This document shows positions 25,501 to 33,117 of a stretch of DNA of 64,000 nucleotides, one piece after another (the stretch's first letter is position 1; the number at the start of each line of letters is the position of its first letter). Source of the stretch: Saccharibacillus qingshengii. Its GTDB lineage: Bacteria; Bacillota; Bacilli; Paenibacillales; Paenibacillaceae. The stretch spans positions 1 to 64,000 of the forward strand of contig NZ_JAAZWC010000010.1 of NCBI RefSeq assembly GCF_013185195.1. The letters run 5' to 3'. The notes under the pieces were generated by a model. The model made no database searches, was not told the DNA's origin, and saw only the letters and a list, made by a program, of their open reading frames with translations. Both the position numbers and the translations under genes were made by a program.

Positions 25501-27637
25501 GCTTTTCCTTGGCTCCCGCGTAATATTCCACTTCGTATTCCGTATCGCGCAGCTCATGAATCCGCTCATCCAGACCGCGGATAAACGCTTCTCCCCGTTC
25601 CGCGTCCAGCGAGAAGAGCCGGTCGAAGTCGGCCTGCGGACCCGAGGATTCCAGCAGCCACGGCTCGGTCGTATGCGCATCGTACAGACCGAATCCTTTC
25701 TCCGCGGTATACAAGCTGCGCTCCGCAGGCGATTCCAGCTTCTGCAGCAGCTGTTCTTCCTTCGGCGTCGGATGAGCCACCTTGGCGGCAAGAGGAAGCA
25801 GCGCTTCGTAATCTTCCGCGCGCTCCGCGTCCGAGGACAGTTCCGTCAGCAGCTCCAGGCCGGCCAGCCGCTGAAGTTCCGTCTTGGCGTCCAGCAGACG
25901 CTCAAGCGTACCTTGGAGCGCTTCTTGGGGTTGATCCAGCAGCAGGGCGATCGCACTCTGACGCAGCGAACCCGTCTTGAGTTTCAGCACGGACTCGACA
26001 CGCTGAAGCTCGCTGTCGTTGAGCTTCAGCGTTCTCGCCCGTTTGAGCGCCGTTTCGCGATTGCGCATGTTTTTGTCTGTCAGCGTATCGAAAATAAATC
26101 CTCTTTGCACCTCGGATTCCGGCTCCATCAGGAAAAACTTCAGCAGATCGTGCCGGTTGTCGGCGCTCATCGAACCCGCCAGCCCGATCAAGCGCTCCGT
26201 CCACTCCGTGTCCATATCGTAGGCGGTGAGTGCCATCATTTTGCGCAGCACCTGGGACGGATCGTAGGCGTAAGACAGAAAAGCAAGCGCCCCCGACGTC
26301 CCGCTCACCGGCTTGGCCGGGCCGTTTTGCAGCAGGGCGGCAAAAGCTTCGAATTGTCTGCGGCGTTCCGCCTTGTCTTCGATCCCCGGCATCGGCTGGA
26401 CTTCAAGTTTGCGCGGCCCGCTGTCCAGCCAAGGCTTTTCTTCTTCGTCCGTCTCCTCGACCGCCCATTGAACCTGATAATCGTATGTATAATTCGTCAG
26501 CATCCCGTGCAGCAGTTCGGGATCCAGTTCCCCGCTGCAGAGCACGTCGACCGCCGAAGCATATTTGAACTCGGCATGCTGGCTCATGGACAGAACGTAC
26601 TGGGCCGCAACCTTGCGGTAATGTTCGCTCCCCGCCATCATGCGGCGTACCTGCCCCGGAAGTTCCGCTTCTTCGACCAGCGCCTGGGCGAACAGAGACA
26701 CATAAACTTCCTGCGCATTGCTCGAGTCCAGCCAATCGGCTCTCGTCCGCGCGTCGACCAGCGCCGTATAGAGCCGTTCCAGCATCTTGGTAACCACCCG
26801 CTGATCGTCCGCATCGAAAGGCACCCCGGTCCAGACCGCGGCGGCGCGGACAATCGAAGCATAACGGACGAATCCGTTGTCGAGAATGAGCCTCAGCAGA
26901 TAGAGGAACGCTTCCGGTGTACCGAAATCCATACTCTCCACGATCGACTGCCGCAGCCCTTCCTGCAGGCGCGCCGCCACGAGCAGATCTCCGACCATCT
27001 TGTGCAGATCCGAACGATGGCTCATCAGCATGCCGGCAATCATCTCGCGGCTGAGCAGAGCCGTCTGGTTCTCGCCGAGCACGATATCGCGCAGCGCGGA
27101 CTCGACCCCGGCCTCGTTGGCGTCGAGCTTCTGCGCGATCAGATCGGGAAGCGTATGGCTGATCCGGTAAAAAGCCCGTGTCCGCTCGCTCGAATAATCC
27201 CGCTGCGTCAGGTAGCCGTGCAGCGAGAAGTCCGAAGCCTGCAGCCACATCTGTCCCACGATCTGCGACAAGATTCGCGTCAAATGGGCGGATAGATCCG
27301 ACGTCCGGAATGGACGACGCATATAGCCGACCGCATACGGATAGTCGGCAGCCTGCTCCGTCATCCGGCGTATCCGCTGCCCGGCTTCGTCTCCGATCCA
27401 TACGGATACGGCTTCTTCCAGCGGCTTGAGCAGGGTATCGGGACGATCTTCGGCCCGCTTCAGAAGCAGCCGGCGCATCTCCTGCACGCTTTCTTGATTC
27501 TCGTGGACATAGCCGTTCTCGGAAATTCCGTACAGACAGACCGCAATTTCGGCGTGGGGTTCCCCAAGCTCCTGCGCCCGGCTCTTCAAGCCTTCGAAAT
27601 AACGTTCCTCCTGCCGCATACGCTCTTCTTCGTTCAT
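22544..27637 (-). CDS. Giant DUF4132 domain protein, 1697 aa
   Basis: A very large cytosolic protein of the DUF4132 (MolR-like) family. The family's activity is unproven; E. coli MolR was linked to molybdate-related regulation by older work. Most of the protein is alpha-helical repeat-like sequence. The C-terminal third carries the family core: FGAQRRASESAAGRIAFGNL, then ADWFSPADTEAPTLEQI, then FSEIMRDADLVVSMAHVGG, GRFFLPFLDEDP and a final TAEILSKIVLLAED. No signal peptide or membrane segment is visible. The ATG at 27637 follows GGAGG; the frame extension to 27847 overlaps the upstream gene and is rejected. It is co-transcribed with a 140-residue partner 37 bp upstream. Confidence 0.88.
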   Translation of the reverse strand: MNEEERMRQEERYFEGLKSRAQELGEPHAEIAVCLYGISENGYVHENQESVQEMRRLLLKRAEDRPDTLLKPLEEAVSVWIGDEAGQRIRRMTEQAADYPYAVGYMRRPFRTSDLSAHLTRILSQIVGQMWLQASDFSLHGYLTQRDYSSERTRAFYRISHTLPDLIAQKLDANEAGVESALRDIVLGENQTALLSREMIAGMLMSHRSDLHKMVGDLLVAARLQEGLRQSIVESMDFGTPEAFLYLLRLILDNGFVRYASIVRAAAVWTGVPFDADDQRVVTKMLERLYTALVDARTRADWLDSSNAQEVYVSLFAQALVEEAELPGQVRRMMAGSEHYRKVAAQYVLSMSQHAEFKYASAVDVLCSGELDPELLHGMLTNYTYDYQVQWAVEETDEEEKPWLDSGPRKLEVQPMPGIEDKAERRRQFEAFAALLQNGPAKPVSGTSGALAFLSYAYDPSQVLRKMMALTAYDMDTEWTERLIGLAGSMSADNRHDLLKFFLMEPESEVQRGFIFDTLTDKNMRNRETALKRARTLKLNDSELQRVESVLKLKTGSLRQSAIALLLDQPQEALQGTLERLLDAKTELQRLAGLELLTELSSDAERAEDYEALLPLAAKVAHPTPKEEQLLQKLESPAERSLYTAEKGFGLYDAHTTEPWLLESSGPQADFDRLFSLDAERGEAFIRGLDERIHELRDTEYEVEYYAGAKEKLLLGAEFRPLSYNRAGAHHAALEQDYKRESVLDNYPLAEEWRTYLEESGLGPEERLALYMIAETKSFAGMLSDHYSEFAAHYDYQKMQRLPFLSDWREDYVSGLYPLETLRTFWKILDECRYPAAVSLLIGAFLEDSEPEVSYEAAASAMERLFAEFPEDAPGKDRPAWLVMANDWMALVRRRVYDDASFKRSISLSFRFDQTRRSFDEQRGSSLDIRTLFKAHTIGLIGDNEIYKQLLGSEANYLLRNMTSSPPEELKRSEPLQKILRSVVDRLLEIELARGDLATEATPLTFSLLRIEGMEAFIRILVSLGGETFVRGYIYGYGDSLTKKESLSDLLKNCHPAKSDDAAKLAESLVGTGISEQRLLEAAMYAPQWIEIVAEYLDWPGLRSAAWYFHAHINESFSAEKETIVAHYSPITPQEFNDGAFDVQWFEEAYEAIGADRFKQLYDCAKYISGGSNHRRSQLFADAVLGRLKLDEIRAQVASKRGKDQLLAYSLIPLAKNREKDLRERYDYIQKFLLESRQFGAQRRASESAAGRIAFGNLARSAGYADATRLQWDMEAGKMDELRVHMQPTEIGDVRVKLTINDRGLPEIEAEKNGKPLKSIPSRLNKDGHVLRLKEIKTDLTEQHRRFVRELERSMETEAVFRVSELLKLHGNPVVSPLLDTLVFRLAEKPAEQPKLGYFRAEESALADIESGAGLPLQAEAELVVAHPVDLYASGQWSLFQRDLIGRGLQPEQAQAQRQPFKQIFRELYLPNADEKAAVLSSSRYAGHQVQPSRTVALLRGRGWTVSYEEGLQKVDYGRNVIATLYAMADWFSPADTEAPTLEQIQFSDRRTHKPLPLADLPPVLFSEIMRDADLVVSMAHVGGVDPEASLTTIELRTAIVRESLDLLGTANVRLDGSYARIDGTLGEYAVHLGSGIAYKQAAGALNIIPVHGGQRGRFFLPFLDEDPRTAEILSKIVLLAEDTKIKDPQILEQIRG

Positions 27638-27674
27638 GATTCGTTCGCCTCCTCGATCGCTGGATTCGATCCGG

Positions 27675-28097
27675 TCAGCGGCTCCAATAGCCGCCGGCCA
27701 GCATCGTAAAGCGCATAAACACAACTTCGTCCCCGTCCGCAAGCGTGAGCGGCACATCGAGACCCGTAACTTCTTCACGGCGTACAAAGACGCGGTACAG
27801 CCCGTCTTCAAAAGCCAGGATTGCAGCCGATACCGCCTGGTCGGCATCCGGCGATTTCTCCCCGTACACGGCCCCGAAACCGATCCGGCCGCTGCCTGCC
27901 TCTTCGCCGATCTCCTGTTCGGTGAGATAAGGCAGCAGATTGCCCGTTGCCTTCTTCTCTGCGAATTCGTCGACCATCAGCCGCGCCGTTTGTTCGATCA
28001 ATTCGCGCAGCGTGCGCGGCATACCGGGAAGATCCAGCTCGCGGCCGGCGATTCCCCGTTTGCGGCCGGAACTTTTGACCATTGCGTTCAGCTTCAT
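27675..28097 (-). CDS. Unrecognised small partner of the DUF4132 protein
   Basis: A 140-residue soluble protein. I know no characterised family for it. It is basic near the start (MKLNAMVKSSGRKRG), then has a helical middle (TLRELIEQTARLMVDEFAEKK) and a C-terminal beta part (DGLYRVFVRREEVTGLD) ending in FMRFTMLAGGYW. GAGGAGG lies 8 nt before the ATG. It is the first gene of a two-gene unit with the DUF4132 gene. The tight spacing suggests a functional pair, but no biochemical role can be stated. Confidence 0.78.
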   Translation of the reverse strand: MKLNAMVKSSGRKRGIAGRELDLPGMPRTLRELIEQTARLMVDEFAEKKATGNLLPYLTEQEIGEEAGSGRIGFGAVYGEKSPDADQAVSAAILAFEDGLYRVFVRREEVTGLDVPLTLADGDEVVFMRFTMLAGGYWSR

Positions 28098-28204
28098 AGT
28101 TGGTTCCTCCTCGCAGCTGCAGCCCGAAAGCCGCTTCCTTTGCAAAAAAAGCGAATAAACGTTCCCCTATTGTTCAATATTTATTTTATCAGAATTCCGG
28201 ACAC

Positions 28205-28230
28205 AAAAAAACCCGCCGCATCCGCGGCGG
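28205..28230 (-). terminator. Intrinsic terminator of the acyl-CoA dehydrogenase gene
   Basis: Arms CCGCCGC (28213-28219) and GCGGCGG (28224-28230) pair around loop ATCC, followed by seven T on the minus strand. Confidence 0.8.
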
Positions 28231-28237
28231 ATCTCTT

Positions 28238-29572
28238 TTACTCGTCCAGGGCCGTACGGGCCAGCGTCTGAAGCACCGCATCTTCCATCGGAGGATTGTG
28301 CAGACCGGCCCGCACATCGCGGTAATACCGTTCCAGCGGTAGGTTTCTCGACAAGCTTGCCCCGCCGACAATCTTCATCGCTTTGTCGACGACCTGCGCG
28401 GCCAGATGGGTGGCATTGTATTTGACCCAGCCGAATTCCGGACGCATCGACGCCCGTTCTTCCGGCAGACGGTCCCAGCGATCGGCGATATCGTACAGAG
28501 CCGTACGCGCCAGGCGCAGCTCGCTGTCGATCTGGCCGAGCCACTGCCGGATATGCGGCAGGGTAGAGATCGGCTCCTTGAGGCTGTTCGGCGTATACGT
28601 CTTGGCGAAGTTCAGCGCGTAATCCCGCGCCGCGTACGCGATACCGAGATAGCAGGCCGGAATATGCAGCATCCATCCGTCCCCGTCGTCAACGGCACCT
28701 TTGGCTTGGCCAGGTGTATAAATCCCCATGACCTGTGCGTCCGGTACGAACACTCCGTCCAGAATGATATCGTGGCTGCCGGTCGCGCGCATGCCCAGGG
28801 TATCCCATGTTTCTTCCAGTGTTACGCCGGCAGCCGTACGAAGTTCGGCCGCCCGCCGCTGCGAAACTTCGGCCCGCCGCGCAATTTCCGCTTCACCCGG
28901 AAGCGCCGCTCCGCCCGGAGCGAACGGCGATCCGGACGGCGCAGACGCTTCCGCCGATTCGCCGGCGGTAACGCCTGCCCCGTTCAACGCGGCTAGTCTG
29001 ATGATGAAATCGCCGACTTCCGGCGAATTGTCGATTCCCGCGCTGACGATATAGTCCGTCAGCAGCGGACCAAGCGTACTGTATGTTTTGCGGCCCGTCA
29101 GTTTCCAACCGCCTTCGACGCGCACGGCTGTCGTCTGCGGCCGTCCTCCGCGGGTCGGGCTGCCGGTGGCCCGTTCGCTGGCGAATTTGTTGACCATGGC
29201 CCCCGAACCGACCACGTCCCGGCAGAAGTCGGAATAACTCGGCTCCGGCCAAATATCCGTCTCGCGGTAGTGCAGCATCATGCCGCCGTGCCAGCCGGCG
29301 CTGAGCGCGGTCGAACCGTCGCCGCGCGCGATGCGTTCCTGCACGAGCAGCCACTCGTACAAGGATACTCCGTCGCCGCCCTGCTCTTGGGCAAGCGTCA
29401 GCTTGGCATACCCGGCCGCTTTGAGTTCTTCGAAATTTTCGAACGGAAACGAACCTTCGCGGTCGTGTTTGGCCGCACGCCCGGCGAAGCGTTCCGCCAG
29501 GCCATCCGCCCAGGCCGCAAGTTTCTCCTCGCGTTCGTTTCTGACGAACGCGTCGATCGCTTTTTTCCTCAT
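28238..29572 (-). CDS. Acyl-CoA dehydrogenase family flavoprotein
   Basis: A 444-residue FAD enzyme of the acyl-CoA dehydrogenase superfamily, probably of the monooxygenase-like branch (the DszC/SfnB group), although the substrate is not identifiable. Visible features are the N-terminal helical domain, GWHGGMMLHYRE in the middle domain, the ETWDTLGMRATGSHDIILDG segment typical of the family, and a C-terminal helical domain ending with RYYRDVRAGLHNPP. An Ala/Gly/Pro/Glu-rich insert near residues 215-260 interrupts the beta-domain. The ATG at 29572 has GGAAGGG upstream. It is divergent from a VOC gene and shares a control region with it. Confidence 0.85.
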   Translation of the reverse strand: MRKKAIDAFVRNEREEKLAAWADGLAERFAGRAAKHDREGSFPFENFEELKAAGYAKLTLAQEQGGDGVSLYEWLLVQERIARGDGSTALSAGWHGGMMLHYRETDIWPEPSYSDFCRDVVGSGAMVNKFASERATGSPTRGGRPQTTAVRVEGGWKLTGRKTYSTLGPLLTDYIVSAGIDNSPEVGDFIIRLAALNGAGVTAGESAEASAPSGSPFAPGGAALPGEAEIARRAEVSQRRAAELRTAAGVTLEETWDTLGMRATGSHDIILDGVFVPDAQVMGIYTPGQAKGAVDDGDGWMLHIPACYLGIAYAARDYALNFAKTYTPNSLKEPISTLPHIRQWLGQIDSELRLARTALYDIADRWDRLPEERASMRPEFGWVKYNATHLAAQVVDKAMKIVGGASLSRNLPLERYYRDVRAGLHNPPMEDAVLQTLARTALDE

Positions 29573-29615
29573 TATTCGCTCATCCCTTCCGCTATCCAGT
29601 CCCGATCTTTCTTCT

Positions 29616-29621
29616 ATTATA
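29616..29621 (-). promoter_or_regulatory. -10 element of the acyl-CoA dehydrogenase gene
   Basis: TATAAT on the minus strand, 44 bp upstream of the start, with a weak TTGCTT -35 about 18 bp further. Confidence 0.5.
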
Positions 29622-29705
29622 GAGAAAAAAGGTTCCGCAAAGCAAAGCGGACGACTCGGATTTGCGAACGCAAAAACAAAACCCATGATTTTGAACCCAA
29701 AGCTA

Positions 29706-29723
29706 CTGACACACTGCTGTCAG
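29706..29723. promoter_or_regulatory. Inverted repeat CTGACA-N6-TGTCAG (candidate operator)
   Basis: Perfect 6-bp arms (29706-29711 and 29718-29723) lie between the divergent acyl-CoA dehydrogenase and VOC genes, fitting a dimeric repressor site. The regulator is not adjacent. Confidence 0.4.
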
Positions 29724-29788
29724 CAGCAGGTTGGTAGGATAGGAATATTCCCATCGAAAAAACACACTTTTATCCCCAGGAGGCTATC

Positions 29789-30157
29789 ATGTCAGTAACC
29801 GGACCCGATTTTATTTCATTGCAGGTGAGCGATCTCGAACGTTCTGCCGAATTCTATCAACACCATCTCGGAATGGTTCGCTCGCAGGCAGGACCGCCTC
29901 ATGTCGTAGTGTTTGAGACGAAGCCTATCGCCTTTGCTCTTCGCGACCGGATCCCGGGTGTCGACTTCGGCGCAGGTATCCAGCCCGGACTTGGCGTCGC
30001 ATTGTGGCTTCAGGCTCCCGATTCGCAGGACATCCATGATCGGCTTCTGGCCGCGGGCGCAGCGATTGCTTCTGCGCCGATCGATGGACCGTTTGGGCGC
30101 ACCTTTACTTTTGTCGACCCCGACGGCTATCTGATTACTCTTCACAGCAAAGCCTGA
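29789..30157 (+). CDS. VOC-family (glyoxalase/bleomycin-resistance fold) protein
   Basis: A 122-residue metalloenzyme-fold protein of the vicinal-oxygen-chelate superfamily. The two beta-alpha-beta-beta-beta modules are visible: the first holds FISLQVSDLERSAEFYQHHLGM (metal-site strand), the second ALWLQAPDSQDIHDRLLAAGA, ending FVDPDGYLITLHSKA with the usual acidic/polar ligand region. Members include glyoxalases, dioxygenases and antibiotic-binding proteins, so specificity cannot be assigned. AGGAGG precedes the ATG by 6 nt. It is divergent from the acyl-CoA dehydrogenase gene and may be jointly regulated with it. Confidence 0.9.
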   Translation: MSVTGPDFISLQVSDLERSAEFYQHHLGMVRSQAGPPHVVVFETKPIAFALRDRIPGVDFGAGIQPGLGVALWLQAPDSQDIHDRLLAAGAAIASAPIDGPFGRTFTFVDPDGYLITLHSKA

Positions 30158-30164
30158 TCCGATG

Positions 30165-30213
30165 AAAAAAGCCTGACCGTCTGCCCGTTACTTCAGGCAG
30201 GGGTCAGGCTTTT
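30165..30213. terminator. Bidirectional intrinsic terminator
   Basis: Outer 10-bp stem (30169-30178 with 30202-30211) and inner CTGCC/GGCAG pairing between the convergent VOC and acetyltransferase genes, with A and T runs on either side. Confidence 0.85.
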
Positions 30214-30240
30214 GTTCCTATACGCTTCAAGTCTTCCGGC

Positions 30241-30717
30241 TTACAGCTTCTTTTCCATCTGATAATCGGTAATCGCGTATCCGGATTTTTGATAGACATG
30301 CAGGGCGGTCGGGTTGTGTCCGAATACATGCAGACCGATCGTCGAAGCTCCCAGCGCACGCGCCGCCTCGTCGAGCACCTGCATCGTCGCCTGTCCCAGG
30401 CCTCTGCCCCGGTACGATTCTTCGAGGATAATGTCGTACAGAAAAGCACGCGTTCCCGCGGGCGCATCCGATACATGCAGCCAGACACTGCCGATATTCG
30501 TCGGCTCGGCTCCGCAGCGGATCACGTACAGATAATGCTCTTTCGTCTGTACGCCGTCCGGCAGGTGTTTTTGGTAAACGACCTCGGACAGCTCCAGTGA
30601 TTCTTCTTCCGTCCAGGTGCCGGTTGTCACTTTGTCCCGGGCGAATTCCACGACCGAACGGGCTCTGAACAACCGGAATTCGTCTTCGTTCATCCGTTCA
30701 AGGGTAACTTGTTCCAT
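30241..30717 (-). CDS. GNAT-family N-acetyltransferase
   Basis: A 158-residue acetyl-CoA-dependent acetyltransferase with the fold's hallmark motif A, ESYRGRGLGQATMQVLDEAA, the pyrophosphate-binding loop being RGRGLG. The C-terminal SGYAITDYQMEK closes the fold. The acceptor is unknown. The ATG at 30717 follows AGGAGG; the longer frame to 30876 overlaps the upstream radical SAM gene. It follows that gene by 52 bp in the same direction and may be co-transcribed. Confidence 0.88.
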   Translation of the reverse strand: MEQVTLERMNEDEFRLFRARSVVEFARDKVTTGTWTEEESLELSEVVYQKHLPDGVQTKEHYLYVIRCGAEPTNIGSVWLHVSDAPAGTRAFLYDIILEESYRGRGLGQATMQVLDEAARALGASTIGLHVFGHNPTALHVYQKSGYAITDYQMEKKL

Positions 30718-30769
30718 GCAGCTCCTCCTTCTGTTGATGAATCTTTCATACCGTCGAGCTCTTTCTGCG

Positions 30770-31657
30770 TCAAGCCCCGAACCGCTTCCGGTATCCGCAC
30801 TTCCGGCACAGCTCCTCGACCGCTTCGCGGCGCGAGAATCCGTACACGATATCGTTGGCGCGTTTACTCTCCACAATCTCGGAAAACTCCTGCTCGAGAA
30901 CGTTGCCGAGGTTGATTACGCCTTCTCCGTCCAGGCAGCACGGAACAACCGTACCGTCGACCAGAATAGCCGCATGGCTGCGCAGCGCATGACAGAACCC
31001 TTTGCCGTCGTCTTCCGGCGCGCTGAGACTCGGCCACTGGAACTCGTGATCCTGATTCAGGTAGACGTTGCCCGATACCTTGAGCCCTTTGCCGCGCTCG
31101 AACCGTTCTTCGATCCGGTAATCCAGGTCGTATTCGCGTTCGATCAGCTCCAGCGTCTCGCGGTTGCGGCTGCGTGCGGCATTGGTCATATTGTCTTCGG
31201 TGAGATTCCACAGGCGGAACGAGAAGATCAGCTTGCCCGACACTTCATGCTCCGAAGCGTCGCGCACGAACGAGAGGATATCGGCCAGATAGCCGTTGCG
31301 GTCGGTCGAACCGGCGTGGCCGTCGAAGCTGTGCAGCGAAAAGTTCATCTGGCGCAGCGCCGGCTTGCCCAGCAGCTTGTCGCGGTTCTTGGCAATCAAG
31401 GTGCCGTTTGTCGTGATATTGACGTGGAAGCCGCGTTCATGCGCCAAATCGAGCAGCACATCGATCTTCGGATGCAGCAGCGGTTCGCCTTTGACATGCA
31501 GATAGATATGGTTCGTGTGCGGATCGATCTTGTCCAGAATCTGCGCGAAGGTCTCGGGCTTGATGAACTTGGCCTGACGGGCTGTCGGCGGACAGAAATG
31601 ACAGGACAAATTGCAGACACTCGTGATTTCGATATAGACTTTCTTGAATGTTTTCAA
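30770..31657 (-). CDS. Radical SAM protein with SPASM-type C-terminus
   Basis: A 295-residue iron-sulfur enzyme that cleaves S-adenosylmethionine to start radical chemistry. The [4Fe-4S] motif is CNLSCHFC near residue 20, followed by KGEPLLHPKID, the GE motif, and NITTNGT. C-terminal cysteines (PCCLDGEG, CRKCGYRK) suggest an auxiliary cluster of the SPASM type. No precursor peptide gene is recognised nearby, so a RiPP-maturase role is not supported. I prefer the TTG at 31657 (GGAG 9 nt upstream) giving KTFKKVYIEITSVCN; an ATG at 31672 adds five residues. Confidence 0.88.
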   Translation of the reverse strand: MKTFKKVYIEITSVCNLSCHFCPPTARQAKFIKPETFAQILDKIDPHTNHIYLHVKGEPLLHPKIDVLLDLAHERGFHVNITTNGTLIAKNRDKLLGKPALRQMNFSLHSFDGHAGSTDRNGYLADILSFVRDASEHEVSGKLIFSFRLWNLTEDNMTNAARSRNRETLELIEREYDLDYRIEERFERGKGLKVSGNVYLNQDHEFQWPSLSAPEDDGKGFCHALRSHAAILVDGTVVPCCLDGEGVINLGNVLEQEFSEIVESKRANDIVYGFSRREAVEELCRKCGYRKRFGA

Positions 31658-31784
31658 AAGTTGACGCTCCATTCCCGATGTAGGTTCTGTGTCTATTATG
31701 TGTTCCGGGGAGCAAAAGCTCAAGTCCCGAAACGACCCATTCGCCAAATCGGCAGGAGGCACCGGGTCCGGATCTTCTCCGGGC

Positions 31785-32381
31785 TCAGATCAGCGCTTTG
31801 CGCATCCGCTGCAGCGACATGCCGGGCAGTTCGTCCGTGACGCGGTAACCGAGCCGTTCGTACAGCCGTTTGGCGTCCGGATTTCCGAGACTGACCGTGA
31901 GCGAGCAGGCCGCAAAACGCTGGCGGAGAGCTTCTTCTTCGGCAAAAGCGATCAATTTCGATCCGATTCCAAGCCCCCGGCTCTGCGGCATGGTCGCCAG
32001 AGCCGCGATGTGGAACTCATCGCTGAGCCCTTCCTTCAATCCGATCAAAGCCAGCAGCTGCCGGGGGTGACGCAGATGATAGGCCAGCAGCGGAAGATGT
32101 CTGTAAGCCAACAGCCGGGTAAAAGTCGGCCAAGCCAACTGTTCCAACCGGGAAGCGGGGCAGCAGGTGATCACGCCCATCGTTTCATCTGCGTGCTTGG
32201 CTTCATAAGCGTACTCGTGGCTGAAGCGGTTACCGTCCGCACGCCACAGCTTGCGCATGATGCGCTGCACCGTCTGGTCATTGCGGCTGCCGACCAGGGC
32301 ATTGGCCGTTCCTCCCATCGCCATCATGAGCAGCTTGGCGCCTACCGGTGAACTCGGATCGGCTTTTACGATTGTCGCCAT
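31785..32381 (-). CDS. GNAT-family N-acetyltransferase (second)
   Basis: A 198-residue acetyltransferase. The acetyl-CoA motif A reads MPQSRGLGIGSKLIAFAEEEA with loop RGLGIG, followed by LTVSLGNPDAKRLYERLGY, the usual motif B. The N-terminal half is longer than minimal GNATs and carries an Arg/Leu-rich helix (LLAYRHLPLLAYHLRHP). The acceptor is unknown. AAGGAG precedes the ATG. It is co-directional with the Gls24 gene 22 bp upstream, so both are likely in one transcript. Confidence 0.88.
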   Translation of the reverse strand: MATIVKADPSSPVGAKLLMMAMGGTANALVGSRNDQTVQRIMRKLWRADGNRFSHEYAYEAKHADETMGVITCCPASRLEQLAWPTFTRLLAYRHLPLLAYHLRHPRQLLALIGLKEGLSDEFHIAALATMPQSRGLGIGSKLIAFAEEEALRQRFAACSLTVSLGNPDAKRLYERLGYRVTDELPGMSLQRMRKALI

Positions 32382-32403
32382 GACAGAACACTCTCCTTGA
32401 TTT

Positions 32404-32781
32404 CTATTGAATAGTCAAAGTTTCCCCGCCTCGGTCGACCCGCCTTCCGATCAGACTCTCGACGATAATCGTCACCGTTCCGACGGTAAATCCGGCCAGC
32501 GTCTCGATCCCGGTACGGACATTTTGCTTGAGATGCCGGCAGACTTCGGGGATCCGCACACCGAACCGCATATCGACGCGAAGCTCCACATCAAGCGTGG
32601 TTTCGCGGATATGCAGCGCGATCCGGCCGCTTTTGGCGGCTGCACGAAGCCGCTCCGGAATTCCCGCAGCCTCTTCTTCCTTGAGCACGATGCCCTCCGT
32701 CTGCGCCAGCGCGCCGGCTACAATCTTCTGAAGCACCTTCTCGGCTACGCGGATGCTGCCGTAACCCGTCTCGATCTTCAT
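32404..32781 (-). CDS. Asp23/Gls24 family envelope-stress-type protein
   Basis: A 125-residue Asp23/Gls24 family protein. In Firmicutes these are membrane-associated or cytosolic alkaline-shock and envelope-stress proteins, and the exact molecular action is open. The signature IRVAEKVLQKIVAGALAQTEGI opens the protein, followed by VELRVDMRFGVRIPEVCRHLKQNVR and GFTVGTVTIIVE. Length fits the family. It is the first gene of a likely two-gene unit with the acetyltransferase. A perfect inverted repeat lies 149 bp upstream. Confidence 0.9.
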   Translation of the reverse strand: MKIETGYGSIRVAEKVLQKIVAGALAQTEGIVLKEEEAAGIPERLRAAAKSGRIALHIRETTLDVELRVDMRFGVRIPEVCRHLKQNVRTGIETLAGFTVGTVTIIVESLIGRRVDRGGETLTIQ

Positions 32782-32929
32782 ATGTCTTCCTCCTTCAGGG
32801 CGCAGGCCCGTTTCGTTATCGACGACCTACCGCCCTGATTCCCCTGCACCGCGCAGCGGTTTCCAGCCCCGAAGCCGGCCGATTTGTCGAATCTCCTTTT
32901 GCAGATACGATTCCAGATACGATCATATA

Positions 32930-32947
32930 AACTATCTATTGATAGTT
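32930..32947. promoter_or_regulatory. Inverted repeat AACTATC-TATT-GATAGTT
   Basis: Perfect 7-bp arms with a 4-bp loop, in an AT-rich patch upstream of the Gls24 gene. It may be an operator or a small hairpin; there is no T-run. Confidence 0.35.
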
Positions 32948-33031
32948 CTATCTATCATTCTTCTTTCTATATTAACCGCTCCGTCCGTCAAAATCAACTT
33001 TGCCTGCCTGTCCGGTTTCCCCTGTATACAC

Positions 33032-33065
33032 AAAAAAGCGGGCACTCTGCTGGAGAGTACCCGCT
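33032..33065 (-). terminator. Intrinsic terminator of the ABC-2/YhgE-like gene
   Basis: A 12-bp stem with one mismatch (33037-33048 with 33054-33065), loop GCTGG, six A on the left (T-run on the minus strand). Confidence 0.85.
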
Positions 33066-33117
33066 TCTCGTGCCGGCTGTGCCGGCTTCATCCTTGCCGC
33101 CGTACCTTTATAGTCTG

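Noticed and set aside
30770-31657. RiPP maturase role for the radical SAM protein
   Set aside because: No precursor peptide, protease or exporter is recognised beside it.
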